Assembly: GCF_000304355.2 (NCBI RefSeq)
Contig: NC_018227.2
Span: 1,054,001-1,118,000, forward strand
Direction: 5' to 3'
Length of the DNA stretch: 64,000 nucleotides
DNA from: Methanoculleus bourgensis MS2
Lineage (GTDB): Archaea > Halobacteriota > Methanomicrobia > Methanomicrobiales > Methanoculleaceae
Below the pieces are notes generated by a model. That model searched no databases and was not told where the DNA came from. It worked only from the letters and a program-made list of their open reading frames with translations. Of this stretch, positions 25,695 through 33,935 are shown piece by piece. Position numbers and translations under genes: made by a program. How positions within the stretch are numbered: the first letter of the stretch is position 1; each line of letters starts with the position of its first letter.

Positions 25695-25925
25695 ATGTCT
25701 TCTGCCACACGCGATACCGGCAGCCAGATCAAGCGCATTCCCGTGAAAGAACCCACCCGGAGGGATCTGCACGACCTCAAAGAAGCTGGAGAGAGCTACG
25801 ATGAGCTGCTTAGCCGGATGATCCGGCGCGAGCGTGACTATCGCGACTGGAAGATGATCGTTGAGATCGAGGAGGCCGGCGAGTTCGTAGCCTTCGACCC
25901 GGCCGAGATCCTGCGGGACGATTGA
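25695..25925 (+). CDS. Antitoxin, copy 1 (toxin truncated)
   Basis: 76 residues from ATG 25695 (MSSATRDTGSQIKRIPVKEPTRRDLHDLKEAGESYDELLSRMIRRERDYRDWKMIVEIEEAGEFVAFDPAEILRDD); an in-frame ATG at 25647 is an alternative start. The central KRIPVKEPTRRDLHDLKEAGESYDELLSRMI is a ribbon-helix-helix-like DNA-binding unit of archaeal antitoxins. It differs from copy 2 (29458) at two residues after this start. The following toxin gene is reduced to 22 codons, so this copy is an orphan antitoxin that could still neutralise the toxin of copy 2. Confidence 0.75.
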   Translation: MSSATRDTGSQIKRIPVKEPTRRDLHDLKEAGESYDELLSRMIRRERDYRDWKMIVEIEEAGEFVAFDPAEILRDD

Positions 25926-25946
25926 GGGGCTGGGGAGCAGGAGAGC

Positions 25947-26015
25947 GTGTTCACCATTCTGATCGAGAGGAAAGCACGGGAGTTCGTGAACTACCTTTAT
26001 CTTCCTTCTGGCTAA
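25947..26015 (+). pseudogene. RelE-type toxin, truncated after 13 codons
   Basis: GTG-started frame VFTILIERKAREF is identical to the start of the intact toxin at 29710, then runs into unrelated NYLYLPSG and a stop. The break at 25985 is also where similarity to the 29-kb copy ends. Confidence 0.75.
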
Positions 26016-26031
26016 CAAGATTATCTGATAT

Positions 26032-27688
26032 ATGATCCCGAATGAGGAACCCTCCGTCAAACTCCCCTTCTGCGACCAACACCTGCCCGATGAGGCGATG
26101 GAGGTTGCCGAACCGGACTATCCGGGACAGTATCCATACACCTCCCTTGAGGAGTTCCTGTCACTGCACGAGGGGAGATACCTTGACTTCAAAGAGAAGG
26201 TATCGGAATCGTTCTTTAAACTGCTCTCCGCCTTCTCGAATACCGAGGGCGGGTTCGTCATACTTGGGGTTAACGACAAAACCCGCAGAGTGACAGGCTT
26301 TGACTGCAGGGGAGAGAGACTATCTGAACTCGCAAACCGGATCAGCGACGGCCTTGGCATACACCCGGTCATCGATGAGATACCTGCGGACGGCAGGACG
26401 ATCCTCATCATCACGGTAAGCCCCCAGAAAAAGCCGATCTCCTACCGGGGAGTATACTATACCCGGATCGGCGATACCGTCCGGGAGATCGATCCCGACG
26501 AACTCAGGAGAAAGTTTCTGGAAGATACCAGCTGGGAGGATCTCGTGGGCGGTTGTACCCTCGACGATATCGACGATGGGACAGTACGGGACTTCATGGA
26601 TCTTATCAGGGGCCGTGCTGTGGGTACCGGAATACCCGACATAAAAGACAAAGAATCCATTCTCAGACGTCTTGGCCTGATCACCCCGGACGGAAATATC
26701 ACCCATGCTGCATATATTCTCTTTGGAAAGAATCCTCAAACCCATTTCAAAAATACGGGGCTCAAGATCGCCCGAATAACTGCTGAAACCGTACTCATCA
26801 ACCCGAAAGATCTTTCTGGGAATCTCTTTCATCTCCTGAAACTTGCAGAAGAGTATCTTCTTACGTCGCAAGCGGTCATCTATGACCCGTCCAGCAACGC
26901 AATTGGCGACTCTTTCAGGAGGAAGGAAATTCCCGAGTATCCGAAGGCCGTGCTCCGCGAAGCACTTCTGAATATGCTCATCCACTGGGACTATTTCAAT
27001 AGCAGAACCCCGAGTATCGTACGGATATACGATGATCGCATTCAGTTTCTGAACCCTGCCTGCTTCCCTGCAGATGTTACACTCGAAAAGATCCTCTCGC
27101 AACATTACCCATACCATCGAAACCCGAAGATCGCAGATATCTTTGCAAAAGCGGGATATATGGAAAAGTTTGGTACCGGTCTAGTGGAGCATTTCATCTA
27201 ATATTGTCCATGCAATACCATCTCACGCGAAGGGCGCGAAGCCGCGAAGTTCGGTTGCTGGGCGGCAGAGTCCCCTTCGCGTTCTTCGCGTCTTCGCGCG
27301 AGGTGGCGATCGCTCGCCCCGCATCAGGACCCGCACCATAAGGTGAAACGGTCCACTAGAAAGAATTCGAGCCGAGTTCGACCATGCAGGCTATCCTCCA
27401 CCGGAGTTTGATTACTCGTCCCTTGGATTCAGCCTCGTCCTCCGGAATGATCCGTACACCGGAGAGCGGCTTGATTCACTCGGGCTGAATGAGCGGCAGA
27501 TCGCTGCCGTAAACTACCTGAAGAGACAGGGTTCCATTTCAAACCAAGATTACCAAAAACTCAACAACGCAAAGAAGGCGACCGCAACACGGGATCTTAA
27601 GGCGATGGTTCAACGCGGCATTCTTCGCAAAGAGGGAACAACCGGGCCAGGCGTATGCTACTCGCTGATATACACAAGCGAGAGATGA
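26032..27688 (+). pseudogene. Schlafen/AlbA_2-type protein, interrupted by a MITE
   Basis: The first 384 codons (to 27183) give an AlbA_2 domain (LDFKEKVSESFFKLLSAFSNTEGGFVILGVNDKTRRVTG) and the RecG-like part (YPKAVLREALLNMLIHWDYF .. RNPKIADIFAKAGYMEKFGTGL). At codon CTA the MITE 27181-27359 enters. After removal of 175 bp the frame goes on ..GTGLERIRAEFDHAGYPPP EFDYSSLGFSLVLRND .. winged helix .. CYSLIYTSER and stops at 27688. The intact protein would have about 493 residues. It is a paralogue of the gene at 22885. The truncated ORF ends in element-coded VEHFI. Confidence 0.88.
27181..27359. mobile_element. CTAG-MITE inserted in a Schlafen-type gene, CTAG duplication
   Basis: The element is TGGAGCATTTCATCTAATATT .. 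ATAAGGTGAAACGGTCCA (27185-27355, 171 bp), flanked by CTAG at 27181-27184 and 27356-27359. The core hairpin is CTCACGCGAAGGGCGCGAAG .. CTTCGCGTCTTCGCGCGAG. Deleting 175 bp restores the host reading frame and a continuous family sequence, which proves insertion with a 4-bp target duplication. Confidence 0.95.
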
Positions 27689-27711
27689 GGAGCAAGAGAT
27701 CATAGAAGGAT

Positions 27712-27765
27712 CGCAATAGGATCAATGGGATCATATTGGGATCATAATAGGATCATAACGCCTGT
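27712..27765. repeat. GGGATCAT direct repeats (iteron-like), copy 1
   Basis: GGATCAATGGGATCATATT, GGGATCATAAT, AGGATCATAAC: four units of about 11 bp in a row. The same array with about 220 bp of flanking DNA recurs at 32927-33150. One further GGGATCAT lies just before each membrane-protein fragment. Confidence 0.6.
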
Positions 27766-28474
27766 CCTGAACACATTTAGGCTGTTTTTATGCCTTAGAT
27801 ACGCAAAATACTCTTCTTCTCCATTTTTTAATGGGATCATGGCCTCCACCGAGCACCCGCACGATCACCACCCCGCCGACGACTGCGCCGGCCCCGATAT
27901 GCGCTACCTCTCCCCAGCCTATCTTCCTCTGCTCGTCATCAAGGTCTATGCCCTCAAGCACACGGGCCTCAACGGCGACGGGGTCCGGGAGGCGCTCCGT
28001 GTCCCGCATCCCTCTATCCCGCGCAACCCTCTCATTGCAGAACCGCTCTTCCTGACTCGCTATATCGAGAAAGCCGGCACCGGAACCCTCGATATGATCG
28101 AGCAGTGTGCGCGGGCCGGCCTGCCGCCGCCGGAGTTCCGGCAGAACGGCGGGCAGTTCGTTCAGGTTCTGTGGCGCCCAAAGCGAGACCGGATGATAGG
28201 TGCTCAAACAGGGGACCAAGTGGGGACCAAGTTGGGACTAAGTGAGGACCAAGTCGAAGTGTTGCGCACCTGTGTGTCGGAGACGCCCATGTCTGAGCTT
28301 ATGGACATTGTAGGAAGAACGAACCGCACCAAGTTCAGGAACTCCGTGCTGAAGCCACTGATGCAGGCGGGGTTGATCGAGATGACCATCCCGGACAGAC
28401 CCCGGAGCAGCAACCAGAAGTACCGGGTTACTGAGAGGGGCCGTGCCCTGCTTGCCGGGAGGGATACGCCGTGA
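27725..28474 (+). pseudogene. Chimeric ORF: membrane cassette #3 joined to a Schlafen/RecG-like C terminus
   Basis: The 249-codon frame begins in repeat DNA, then gives PDMRYLSPAYLPLLVIKVYALKHTGLNGDGVREALR (membrane cassette #3, about 27890-27995). It changes at VPHPSIPRNPLIAEPLFLTRYIEKAGTGTLDMIEQCARAGLPPPEF to the C-terminal part of a RecG-like ATP-binding protein. A winged helix with LSEDQVEVLRTC .. RVTERGRALL ends it. The fusion is in frame, but neither half is complete, so a functional product is doubtful. The second half may still be translated as a DNA-binding piece. Confidence 0.65.
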
Positions 28475-28475
28475 C

Positions 28476-28625
28476 CACCCGCACCACCCGGCAACAGGCG
28501 CCGGTGCGCTGTGAGATCCCGGAGGCGATGATGACAGAGGCCGTCGCCAATGCGGTCATCTGTCGCGACTCTACGAGGAACGGCAGTTCCAGGTGATGCT
28601 CTTCTCTGACCGGGATCAGCCCCCC
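28476..28625 (+). pseudogene. Schlafen/RecG-like protein fragment
   Basis: APVRCEIPEAMMTEAVANAVICRDSTRNGS followed, after a shift, by QVMLFSDR. It corresponds to the RYEIPxEVVxEAxxNAVxHRDY helix of RecG-like ATP-binding proteins (compare 30035). It is cut by membrane cassette #4. Confidence 0.6.
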
Positions 28626-28633
28626 GGGACGCA

Positions 28634-29166
28634 TGAATCCTCGTCTTCTTCGCCCTCGCCGCCGCCCTCGTGGTGCTCGCCTACGCCCGCACCCTCCCCG
28701 GGATGTCGACAAGTCCCGGCATCGTCCCGGACATGCGCTACCTCTCCCCGGCTTACCTCCCGATGCCCGTCATGGGGTCTATGCCCTGAAACATGCCGGC
28801 CTTAACGGCGATGGGGTCCGGGAGGCGCTCCGGGCGCTCTTCTGGCTCGCGGTCATCGACCTCCCGCTCATCTTCATCATCCTCCAGACCGTCGCCGGCA
28901 ACAACCCCGCAGGACAGGTCACGTTTCTCATGTACCTCACCTACCTCTTCCTCGCCGGGGCCGCGGTGCTCTATGCCGCCGTGCTCGCCCGCCGTGCCTC
29001 CCCCCGCCTCCTCGCCTACGCGGTCCCGGTCCTGATGCTCTTCTCGCTCGCCTGGCTTGCGGTCGTCGACTTCCGGTTCGCCACGAGCTGCTGGGAGGGC
29101 TACCACTTCTGGATACCGGTGGTGGAGCACGTCTGGTACATCCAGTACACCATCTTCCCGCTCTGA
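28634..29166 (+). pseudogene. Membrane-protein C-terminal cassette #4
   Basis: LVFFALAAALVVLAYARTLPGMSTSPGIVPDMRYLSPAYLP, one frameshift near 28770, then VYALKHAGLNGDGVREALRALFWLAVIDLPLIFII .. and the common C terminus WIPVVEHVWYIQYTIFPL. Together with the following ~550 bp it repeats 24900-25985. Confidence 0.65.
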
Positions 29167-29457
29167 GGGCGGGAGACCGGACCGATGAAGAACAGGACGG
29201 CAACGGGAGCACCGCTTTGCCGGGTACAGAGAGTACCGGGAACTGGTGCCGGGATGGGAGGACGCCACCCCGAGGGAACGATCCGGATTGTTGAGCCCGG
29301 CGTTCAGGTCCAGGAGGCATACCGGAAGAAATCGGAAAGGTGGCTGTTCAGGCTGTCCAGTGAGAGTACCTGCTCTATCAGGGTACTCATTCTGGCACAT
29401 TTATTCATTATGGCAAATGTGCACATCAATAAATACCAGAACGATCCACAGAGATGC

Positions 29458-29688
29458 ATGTCTTCTGCCACACGTGATACCGGCAGCCAGATCAAGCGCA
29501 TTCCCGTGAAAGAACCCACCTGGAGGGATCTGCACGACCTCAAAGAAGCCGGAGAGAGCTACGATGACCTGCTTAGCCGGATGATCCGGCGCGAGCGTGA
29601 CTATCGCGACTGGAAGATGATCGTCGAGATCGAGGAGGCCGGCGAGTTCGTAGCCTTCGACCCGGACGAGATCCTGCGGGACGATTGA
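29458..29688 (+). CDS. Antitoxin, copy 2 (with intact toxin)
   Basis: 76 residues from ATG 29458, same family as the copy at 25695 (two substitutions after this start: TWRDL for TRRDL, and DPDEIL for DPAEIL, plus DD for DE in the middle). The RelE-type toxin starts 22 bp downstream with GTG. Together they form the only complete pair of this type in the window. It would bind DNA as a ribbon-helix-helix dimer and mask the toxin through its acidic C terminus. Confidence 0.8.
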   Translation: MSSATRDTGSQIKRIPVKEPTWRDLHDLKEAGESYDDLLSRMIRRERDYRDWKMIVEIEEAGEFVAFDPDEILRDD

Positions 29689-29709
29689 GGGGCCGGGGAG
29701 CAGGAGAGC

Positions 29710-29991
29710 GTGTTCACCATTCTGATCGAGAGGAAAGCACGGGAGTTCTTAAAGGGGCTCCCCCCAAAAACCCGACGCATCATCGTTGAAAAGATACAGG
29801 ATCTCGCGGATGACCCGTTTCCAGGAGGAAACAAGGAAAAACTTGAGTGTCCCCATCCCCCTGCCGTCTACCGCCTCCATATCAGCAGATCCTTCACCGT
29901 CTTTTACATCATTGAGCACGAGGGGAGCGCCGTCAAGATCGAGAAGATCGTGACGATCGAGAGGGCCCACAAGGAGTATTCACGCCGGTGA
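29710..29991 (+). CDS. RelE-family toxin
   Basis: 93 residues with a GTG start: FTILIERKAREFLKGLPPKTRRIIVEKIQDLADDPFPGGNKEKLE .. VYRLHISRSFTVFYIIEHEGSAVKIEKIVTIERAHKEY. The fold and the R-L-H-I-S-R-S-F-T-V-F-Y strand match archaeal RelE mRNA interferases. Arg and Lys in the central basic patch are kept. It follows the antitoxin at 29458 by 22 bp. Truncated copy at 25947. Confidence 0.85.
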   Translation: MFTILIERKAREFLKGLPPKTRRIIVEKIQDLADDPFPGGNKEKLECPHPPAVYRLHISRSFTVFYIIEHEGSAVKIEKIVTIERAHKEYSRR

Positions 29992-30001
29992 GGTCCGGGC
30001 C

Positions 30002-30230
30002 GTGCCCGCGGCTCCGGATGATGGCGAAGCCGGCCCGCAGGCCCCGGTGCGCTACGAGATCCCAAAAGAGGTGGTGGCAGAGGCGTTCGTCAACGCCGTT
30101 GCCCGCCGTGACTACAGGAGCAACGGCAGCGTCCAGGTGATGCTCCCCCTCAGATCTGCCTCGCGATCAGGAACCCGGGCACGCTCCCGCCGTCGCTGAC
30201 GCTCGAAAAACTCCGGCAGGCCCACTCCTC
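30002..30230 (+). pseudogene. Schlafen/RecG-like protein fragment
   Basis: APVRYEIPKEVVAEAFVNAVARRDYRSNGSVQVML, then after a shift ICLAIRNPGTLPPSLTLEKLRQAHSS. It is the central helix and NPG loop of a RecG-like ATP-binding protein. It is joined directly to membrane cassette #5, as 28476 is joined to #4. Confidence 0.65.
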
Positions 30231-30727
30231 GCCACCGTCCTTGTGGTGCTCGCCTACGCCCGCACCATCCCTGGGATGTCGACAAGCCCCGGCATCGTCC
30301 CCGACATGCGCTACCTCTCCCCGGCCTACCTCCCCCTGCTCGTCATCGGGGTCTATGCCCTGAAACACGCCGGCCTCGACGGCGATGGGGTGGGGGAGGC
30401 GCTCCGGACGCTCTTCTGGCTCGTGGTCATCGCCCTCCCGTTGATATTCATCATTCTTCAGGTCATCGCCGGCAACAACCCCACTGGACAGGTCACGTTC
30501 CTCATGTACCTCACCTACCTCTTCCTCGCCGGGGCCGCGGTGCTCTATGCCGCTGTGCCTCCCCCCACCTCCTCGCCTACGCAGTCCCGGTCCTGATGCT
30601 CTTTTCGCTCGCCTGGCTCGCGGTCGTCGACTTCCGGTTCGCCACGAGCTGCTGGGAGGGCTACCACTTCTGGATACCGGTGGTGGAGCACGTCTGGTAC
30701 ATCCAGTACACCATCTTCCCGCTCTGA
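30231..30727 (+). pseudogene. Membrane-protein C-terminal cassette #5
   Basis: LVVLAYARTIPGMSTSPGIVPDMRYLSPAYLPLLVIGVYALKHAGLDGDGVGEALRTLFWLVVIALPLIFII .., a frameshift near 30557, then LLAYAVPVLMLFSLAWLAVVDFRFATSCWEGYHFWIPVVEHVWYIQYTIFPL. Confidence 0.65.
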
Positions 30728-30764
30728 GGGTGATGGCCCGATGAGGGCGGGGACCGGGACGGCG

Positions 30765-31280
30765 GTTTTGGCCCTGGCGACTCTTACAGCATTGCAGCAG
30801 GTTTTCAGCAGAATTCCAGCACCGGCCGCGAAGATCAAACGGCCCGGAGAGGTGCCGGATCTGCCAGTACTTGTACAGATAGAGAGAAGCATCTCTCTCT
30901 CTCAGTACTAAAGTACAGCAGAACACCCACACAGCCCCCGGTACCGGTTCCGGGGCGGGTGAGTGTGCGGGTGTGTGATATCCGGAATGCAGGAAATGAT
31001 CCCATGATACCGCCGTTGAAGGGCGGAAACTTCAATCAAGCGCCATTTAGTAGTCCTTTGATTGACATCACCTGCTGCAACGTGCTGAAAAGAGGTGCAA
31101 AGCGAGAGCCTGTGCTGCAAGAGTCTCTACCCGGGGTGCTTGACCCCTGGATGTTTGAGTGGGTGAAGACGGAACTCGGCCGGTGCGATCCCTGTGACCA
31201 TGGAAAGGCGGTGTATCGATCAGAGGAGGCGCAGGCGAAGGGTGCTACGCCCAGCCGGTGCGGGAGAGGGGCGTGAGGGA
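30765..31280 (+). pseudogene. Primase gene 3'-end copy 2
   Basis: Nucleotide similarity to 21570-22090 over about 500 bp: TTGCAGCA..TTCCAGCACCGG, then the GTACTTGTACAGATAGAGAGA stretch, the CGGTTCCGGGG.GGGTGAGTGTG stretch, and a frame ending VKTELGRCDPCDHGKAVYRSEEAQAKG. The last zinc-ribbon half (LCEGCYARLVREW) is lost. Confidence 0.7.
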
Positions 31281-31394
31281 GGGGGTGCGATGAACGACTT
31301 CCTCGACGGGGAGGGAGTTTGAGCACCACGAGCCTCGCGGTGAACTCGTGGCGTTGTAGTCCTCCACGAACCAGAGTATCCCCTCAATGCAAGA

Positions 31395-31435
31395 TATCGG
31401 ACACCCCTGGGATAGAGGATGTCCGGGAGGGCGGC
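31395..31435. repeat. Decayed iteron segment, copy 2
   Basis: GATATCGGACACCCC .. AGGATGTCCGGG corresponds to the inverted pair at 22797-22828, but the TGTCCGATA direct repeats are lost. Confidence 0.45.
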
Positions 31436-31476
31436 ATATCGGTACTCCAGAACTTTTTTCATCTATCGGTTCAAAT

Positions 31477-32031
31477 ATGGTCCATATGGAACAGAATGTG
31501 TCCATTCAGATCGTTGCTCGCCTGCTCAGGGGCGACTCTCATCCCCGCAAACTTGCGCAGGATCTGGGCCTCTCACATACCACCGTGTTGCGGAAACTTA
31601 GGGGTCTATTAGATGGAAATATCGTCGACTTCAGGGTGGAGGGGAAGAATAAGACATATTTCCTGAAGAAAACCCTTGAAGCGCGGGTGCACGTTTATGT
31701 GGCGGAATGGTGCGCGCTCGGAAACCTGATAAAAGAGTCCCCGCATCTGCGATCCATCATCAGGACAATTCAGGAGCGAGAGGATGTCCCGCTCGCCGTA
31801 ATCTTCGGCAGCTATGCGAAGGGGACCGCAGATCGAAAGAGCGATATCGATCTCTATATCGAGACGGACGATAGAATAGTGAAACAGGAGCTGGAGCGGT
31901 ACCATTCGAAGCTCAGCGTAAAGATTGGGCTCTGGGATCCGGAGAATCTGCTGATTCAGGAGATCGCAAAGAACCATGTCATCGTGAAGGGAGTCGAGCG
32001 ATTTTATGAGAAAACTGGGTTTTTTGAATAA
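31477..32031 (+). CDS. HTH-nucleotidyltransferase (MNT) antitoxin
   Basis: 184 residues from ATG 31477 (ATG 31486 is also possible). An N-terminal winged helix MEQNVSIQIVARLLRGDSHPRKLAQDLGLSHTTVLRKLRGLLDGNIVDFRVEGKNKTYFLKK is fused to a minimal nucleotidyltransferase with VIFGSYAKGTADRKSDIDLYIETDD, the GSxxxGxxxxxSDIDL catalytic motif. In the MntA-HepT type systems this protein AMPylates the HEPN toxin. It overlaps the HEPN gene by 26 bp. The added DNA-binding domain suggests autoregulation. Confidence 0.85.
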   Translation: MVHMEQNVSIQIVARLLRGDSHPRKLAQDLGLSHTTVLRKLRGLLDGNIVDFRVEGKNKTYFLKKTLEARVHVYVAEWCALGNLIKESPHLRSIIRTIQEREDVPLAVIFGSYAKGTADRKSDIDLYIETDDRIVKQELERYHSKLSVKIGLWDPENLLIQEIAKNHVIVKGVERFYEKTGFFE

Positions 32032-32491
32032 ACTCCACCGCGAGGGAACGATCCGGATTGTTGAGCCCAGCGTTCAGGTCCAGGAGGCATACCGGAAGAA
32101 ATCGGAAAGTTACCTCGCCTCGGCAAAGATCCTGTTCGAGAACGGGCGGCTTGAGGAGACCGTATCGATGGCATACTACAGCATGTACTATATGGTGCTG
32201 CCCCTCCTCTTTGCGACGGGCATAAAATGCGAAAATCACTCTGGCGCAATGATCCTCCTTAAGAGCCTGTATGGGATCGACAACGCCCGGATTGCTGCCG
32301 CCAAACGGGATCGTATCGACAAACAGTACTATGTAGATTTCGCGATCACGGCGGAGGATGTTCGCGACTCCATAGAAGAGGCGGAGGCGTTCTGTGCAGA
32401 TCTGTTCGATTACATGGAGCGGTTGCACCAGGGAGATATCTCACGCCTCAGGGAGGAAGCAACGCGGCTCCTGGAAGGGCCGCCAGGATGA
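32006..32491 (+). CDS. HEPN-domain toxin
   Basis: 161 residues. RKKSESYLASAKILFENGRLEETVSMAYYSMYYMVLPLLFATGIKCENHSGAMILLKSLYG is the HEPN four-helix bundle, with HSGAMILL where the family has its H-containing helix, and ADIRYYVDFAITAEDVRDSIEEAEAFCADLFDYME-like second half. Its first ~20 codons are the stretch duplicated at 25497 and 29272, so its N terminus may be the source of, or recombined with, those copies. It overlaps the MNT antitoxin. Confidence 0.82.
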   Translation: MRKLGFLNKLHREGTIRIVEPSVQVQEAYRKKSESYLASAKILFENGRLEETVSMAYYSMYYMVLPLLFATGIKCENHSGAMILLKSLYGIDNARIAAAKRDRIDKQYYVDFAITAEDVRDSIEEAEAFCADLFDYMERLHQGDISRLREEATRLLEGPPG

Positions 32492-33060
32492 GAGTAACAA
32501 GCTGTTTTCTGCGCCCGGAATGCCCTGGCATAATCCTTACGGTCAGGCTTTTTCTCTTCCCCGTCCCATCATACTCCAGGAGGGTTACAGAAATGACTGG
32601 CGAGAAGGCCCTTGGGGAACCCAATCTTACGGGACCAAGTTTTGATCTGGAAAAAATCATTTTGCGAGAGTATCCCCGAATACGCCAATTTTAGTTGATT
32701 TTTGATATGTAACGGGTATGTAATCCGTACACGCCGCCGGTATGTACATCACGGTTCACAGAGCAGGATCTCCCCTCTTCATAAAACCCCTGATTGGCCA
32801 CTGTATCGTCATATCTCCTCGTATATCGCATTGCCTGGTATGTAACGGGCACGTAATCAGCCGTGTGGCACTCCAGGACAATCATGTTCCCTGGTTGCCC
32901 GGATCGTAGAGTTATATTTATAGGATCAATGGGATCATATTGGGATCATAATAGGATCATAACGCCTGTCCTGAACACATTTAGGCCGTTTTTATGCCTT
33001 AGATACGCAAAATACTCTTCTTCCCCATTTTTTAATGGGATCATGGCCTCCACCGAGCAC
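32492..33060. other. Repeat-filled intergenic region (R3 copy 2, iteron-like array copy 2)
   Basis: No gene is seen. 32718-32886 is repeat R3 (copy 2). 32927-32965 is the second GGGATCAT array. 32966-33060 is nearly identical to 27766-27855 (GCCTGTCCTGAACACATTTAGG and on). Confidence 0.6.
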
Positions 33061-33368
33061 CCGCACGATCACCACCACCCAGCCGACGACCGCGCCGGCC
33101 CCGACATGCGCTACCTCTCCCCGGCCTACCTCCCCATGTTCGTCATGGGGTCTATGCCCTGAAATACGCCGGCCTCGACGGCGACGGGGTGGCGCTCCGG
33201 ACACTCTTCCGGTTCGCGGTCATCGACCTCCCGCTCATCTTCATCATCCTCCAGACCGTCGCCGGGAACAACCCCGCCGGGCAGGTCGCGTTCATCACAA
33301 CCCTCACCTACATCTTCCTCGCCGGGGCGAATCTATGCGCCGGTAAACAACCCCTCTTCAGACAATGA
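33061..33368 (+). pseudogene. Membrane-protein cassette #6 (decayed)
   Basis: GPDMRYLSPAYLPMFVMG then a frameshift, then YAGLDGDGV-ALRTLFRFAVIDLPLIFIILQTVAGNNPAGQVAFITTLTYIFLAGA. It ends inside the protein; the C-terminal WIPVVE..IFPL is absent. Confidence 0.6.
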
Positions 33369-33418
33369 TATGTAGATGAAAGCACCAGAGGATCATATAT
33401 CGCAGAGGTGAGGTTGCC

Positions 33419-33616
33419 ATGACCCGAGTAAAAGAGGAGATCATCAGTGAATTGAACGACCTCCCGCCCCGGACATACGGTGAGGTGCTTGATTTCATCC
33501 GGTACCTCAAGTCCCGGCGTCGGAAGGCTGCCCCGGGCACCGCCCTTGCGAGCGAGCCCGCGCTCCGGAAAGACTGGCTCCGACCCGAGGAGGAAGAGGC
33601 GTGGAGCGATTTGTAA
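33419..33616 (+). CDS. Antitoxin (DUF2281-like) of a MazF-type pair
   Basis: 65 residues: MTRVKEEIISELNDLPPRTYGEVLDFIRYLKSRRRKAAPGTALASEPALRKDWLRPEEEEAWSDL. The LPPRTYGEVLDFIRYLKSR part is the typical N terminus of DUF2281 antitoxins; the C-terminal acidic DWLRPEEEEAWSDL would bind the toxin. A TATA-like GATCATATATCG and GCAGAGGTGAGG lie upstream. It is the intact paralogue of the fragment at 11827-11955. Confidence 0.82.
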   Translation: MTRVKEEIISELNDLPPRTYGEVLDFIRYLKSRRRKAAPGTALASEPALRKDWLRPEEEEAWSDL

Positions 33617-33935
33617 AGGCGATGTTGTCGTTGTACCGTTTCCCTTCTCGGATCTCTCGACGGTGAAGCGGCGCCCGGCTCTTGTTGTCGCGGCACCTGG
33701 TGGGGACGATGTCATCCTCTGCCAGATCACGAGCCAGCAGATCCGGGATCGCTACGCCGTCGGCATCACCGACATGGGGTTTACAGAGGGAACCCTCCGC
33801 AAACCGAGCAACATCCGGCCAAACCGGCTCTTTTCGGCCAGTGTCGACCTGATTCTTTATCGCGCCGGCCATCTCAACGACCAGACCGTCACGTCGGTTA
33901 TCGATGGGATCATCGGGATCCTGCAGGCTGAGTAA
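33595..33935 (+). CDS. MazF/PemK-like toxin with unclear start
   Basis: The frame KGDVVVVPFPFSDLSTVKRRPALVVAAPGGDDVILCQITSQQIRDRYAVGITDMGFTEG .. RPNRLFSASVDLILYRAGHLNDQTVTSVIDGIIGILQAE is a full MazF/PemK (mRNA interferase) sequence. No ATG, GTG or TTG lies in this frame near the antitoxin stop. A GTG-started leader VERFVK lies one frame off; joining it by a -1 shift gives VERFVKGDVV, the usual start of this family. Copy 11507 has the same layout with ATG (MERFVK). Confidence 0.72.

Noticed and set aside
24445-25746. 433-codon open frame on the plus strand
   Set aside because: Arg/Pro-rich shadow of the membrane cassette #2 frame (24640-25405); the amino-acid composition is that of an out-of-frame GC-rich gene.
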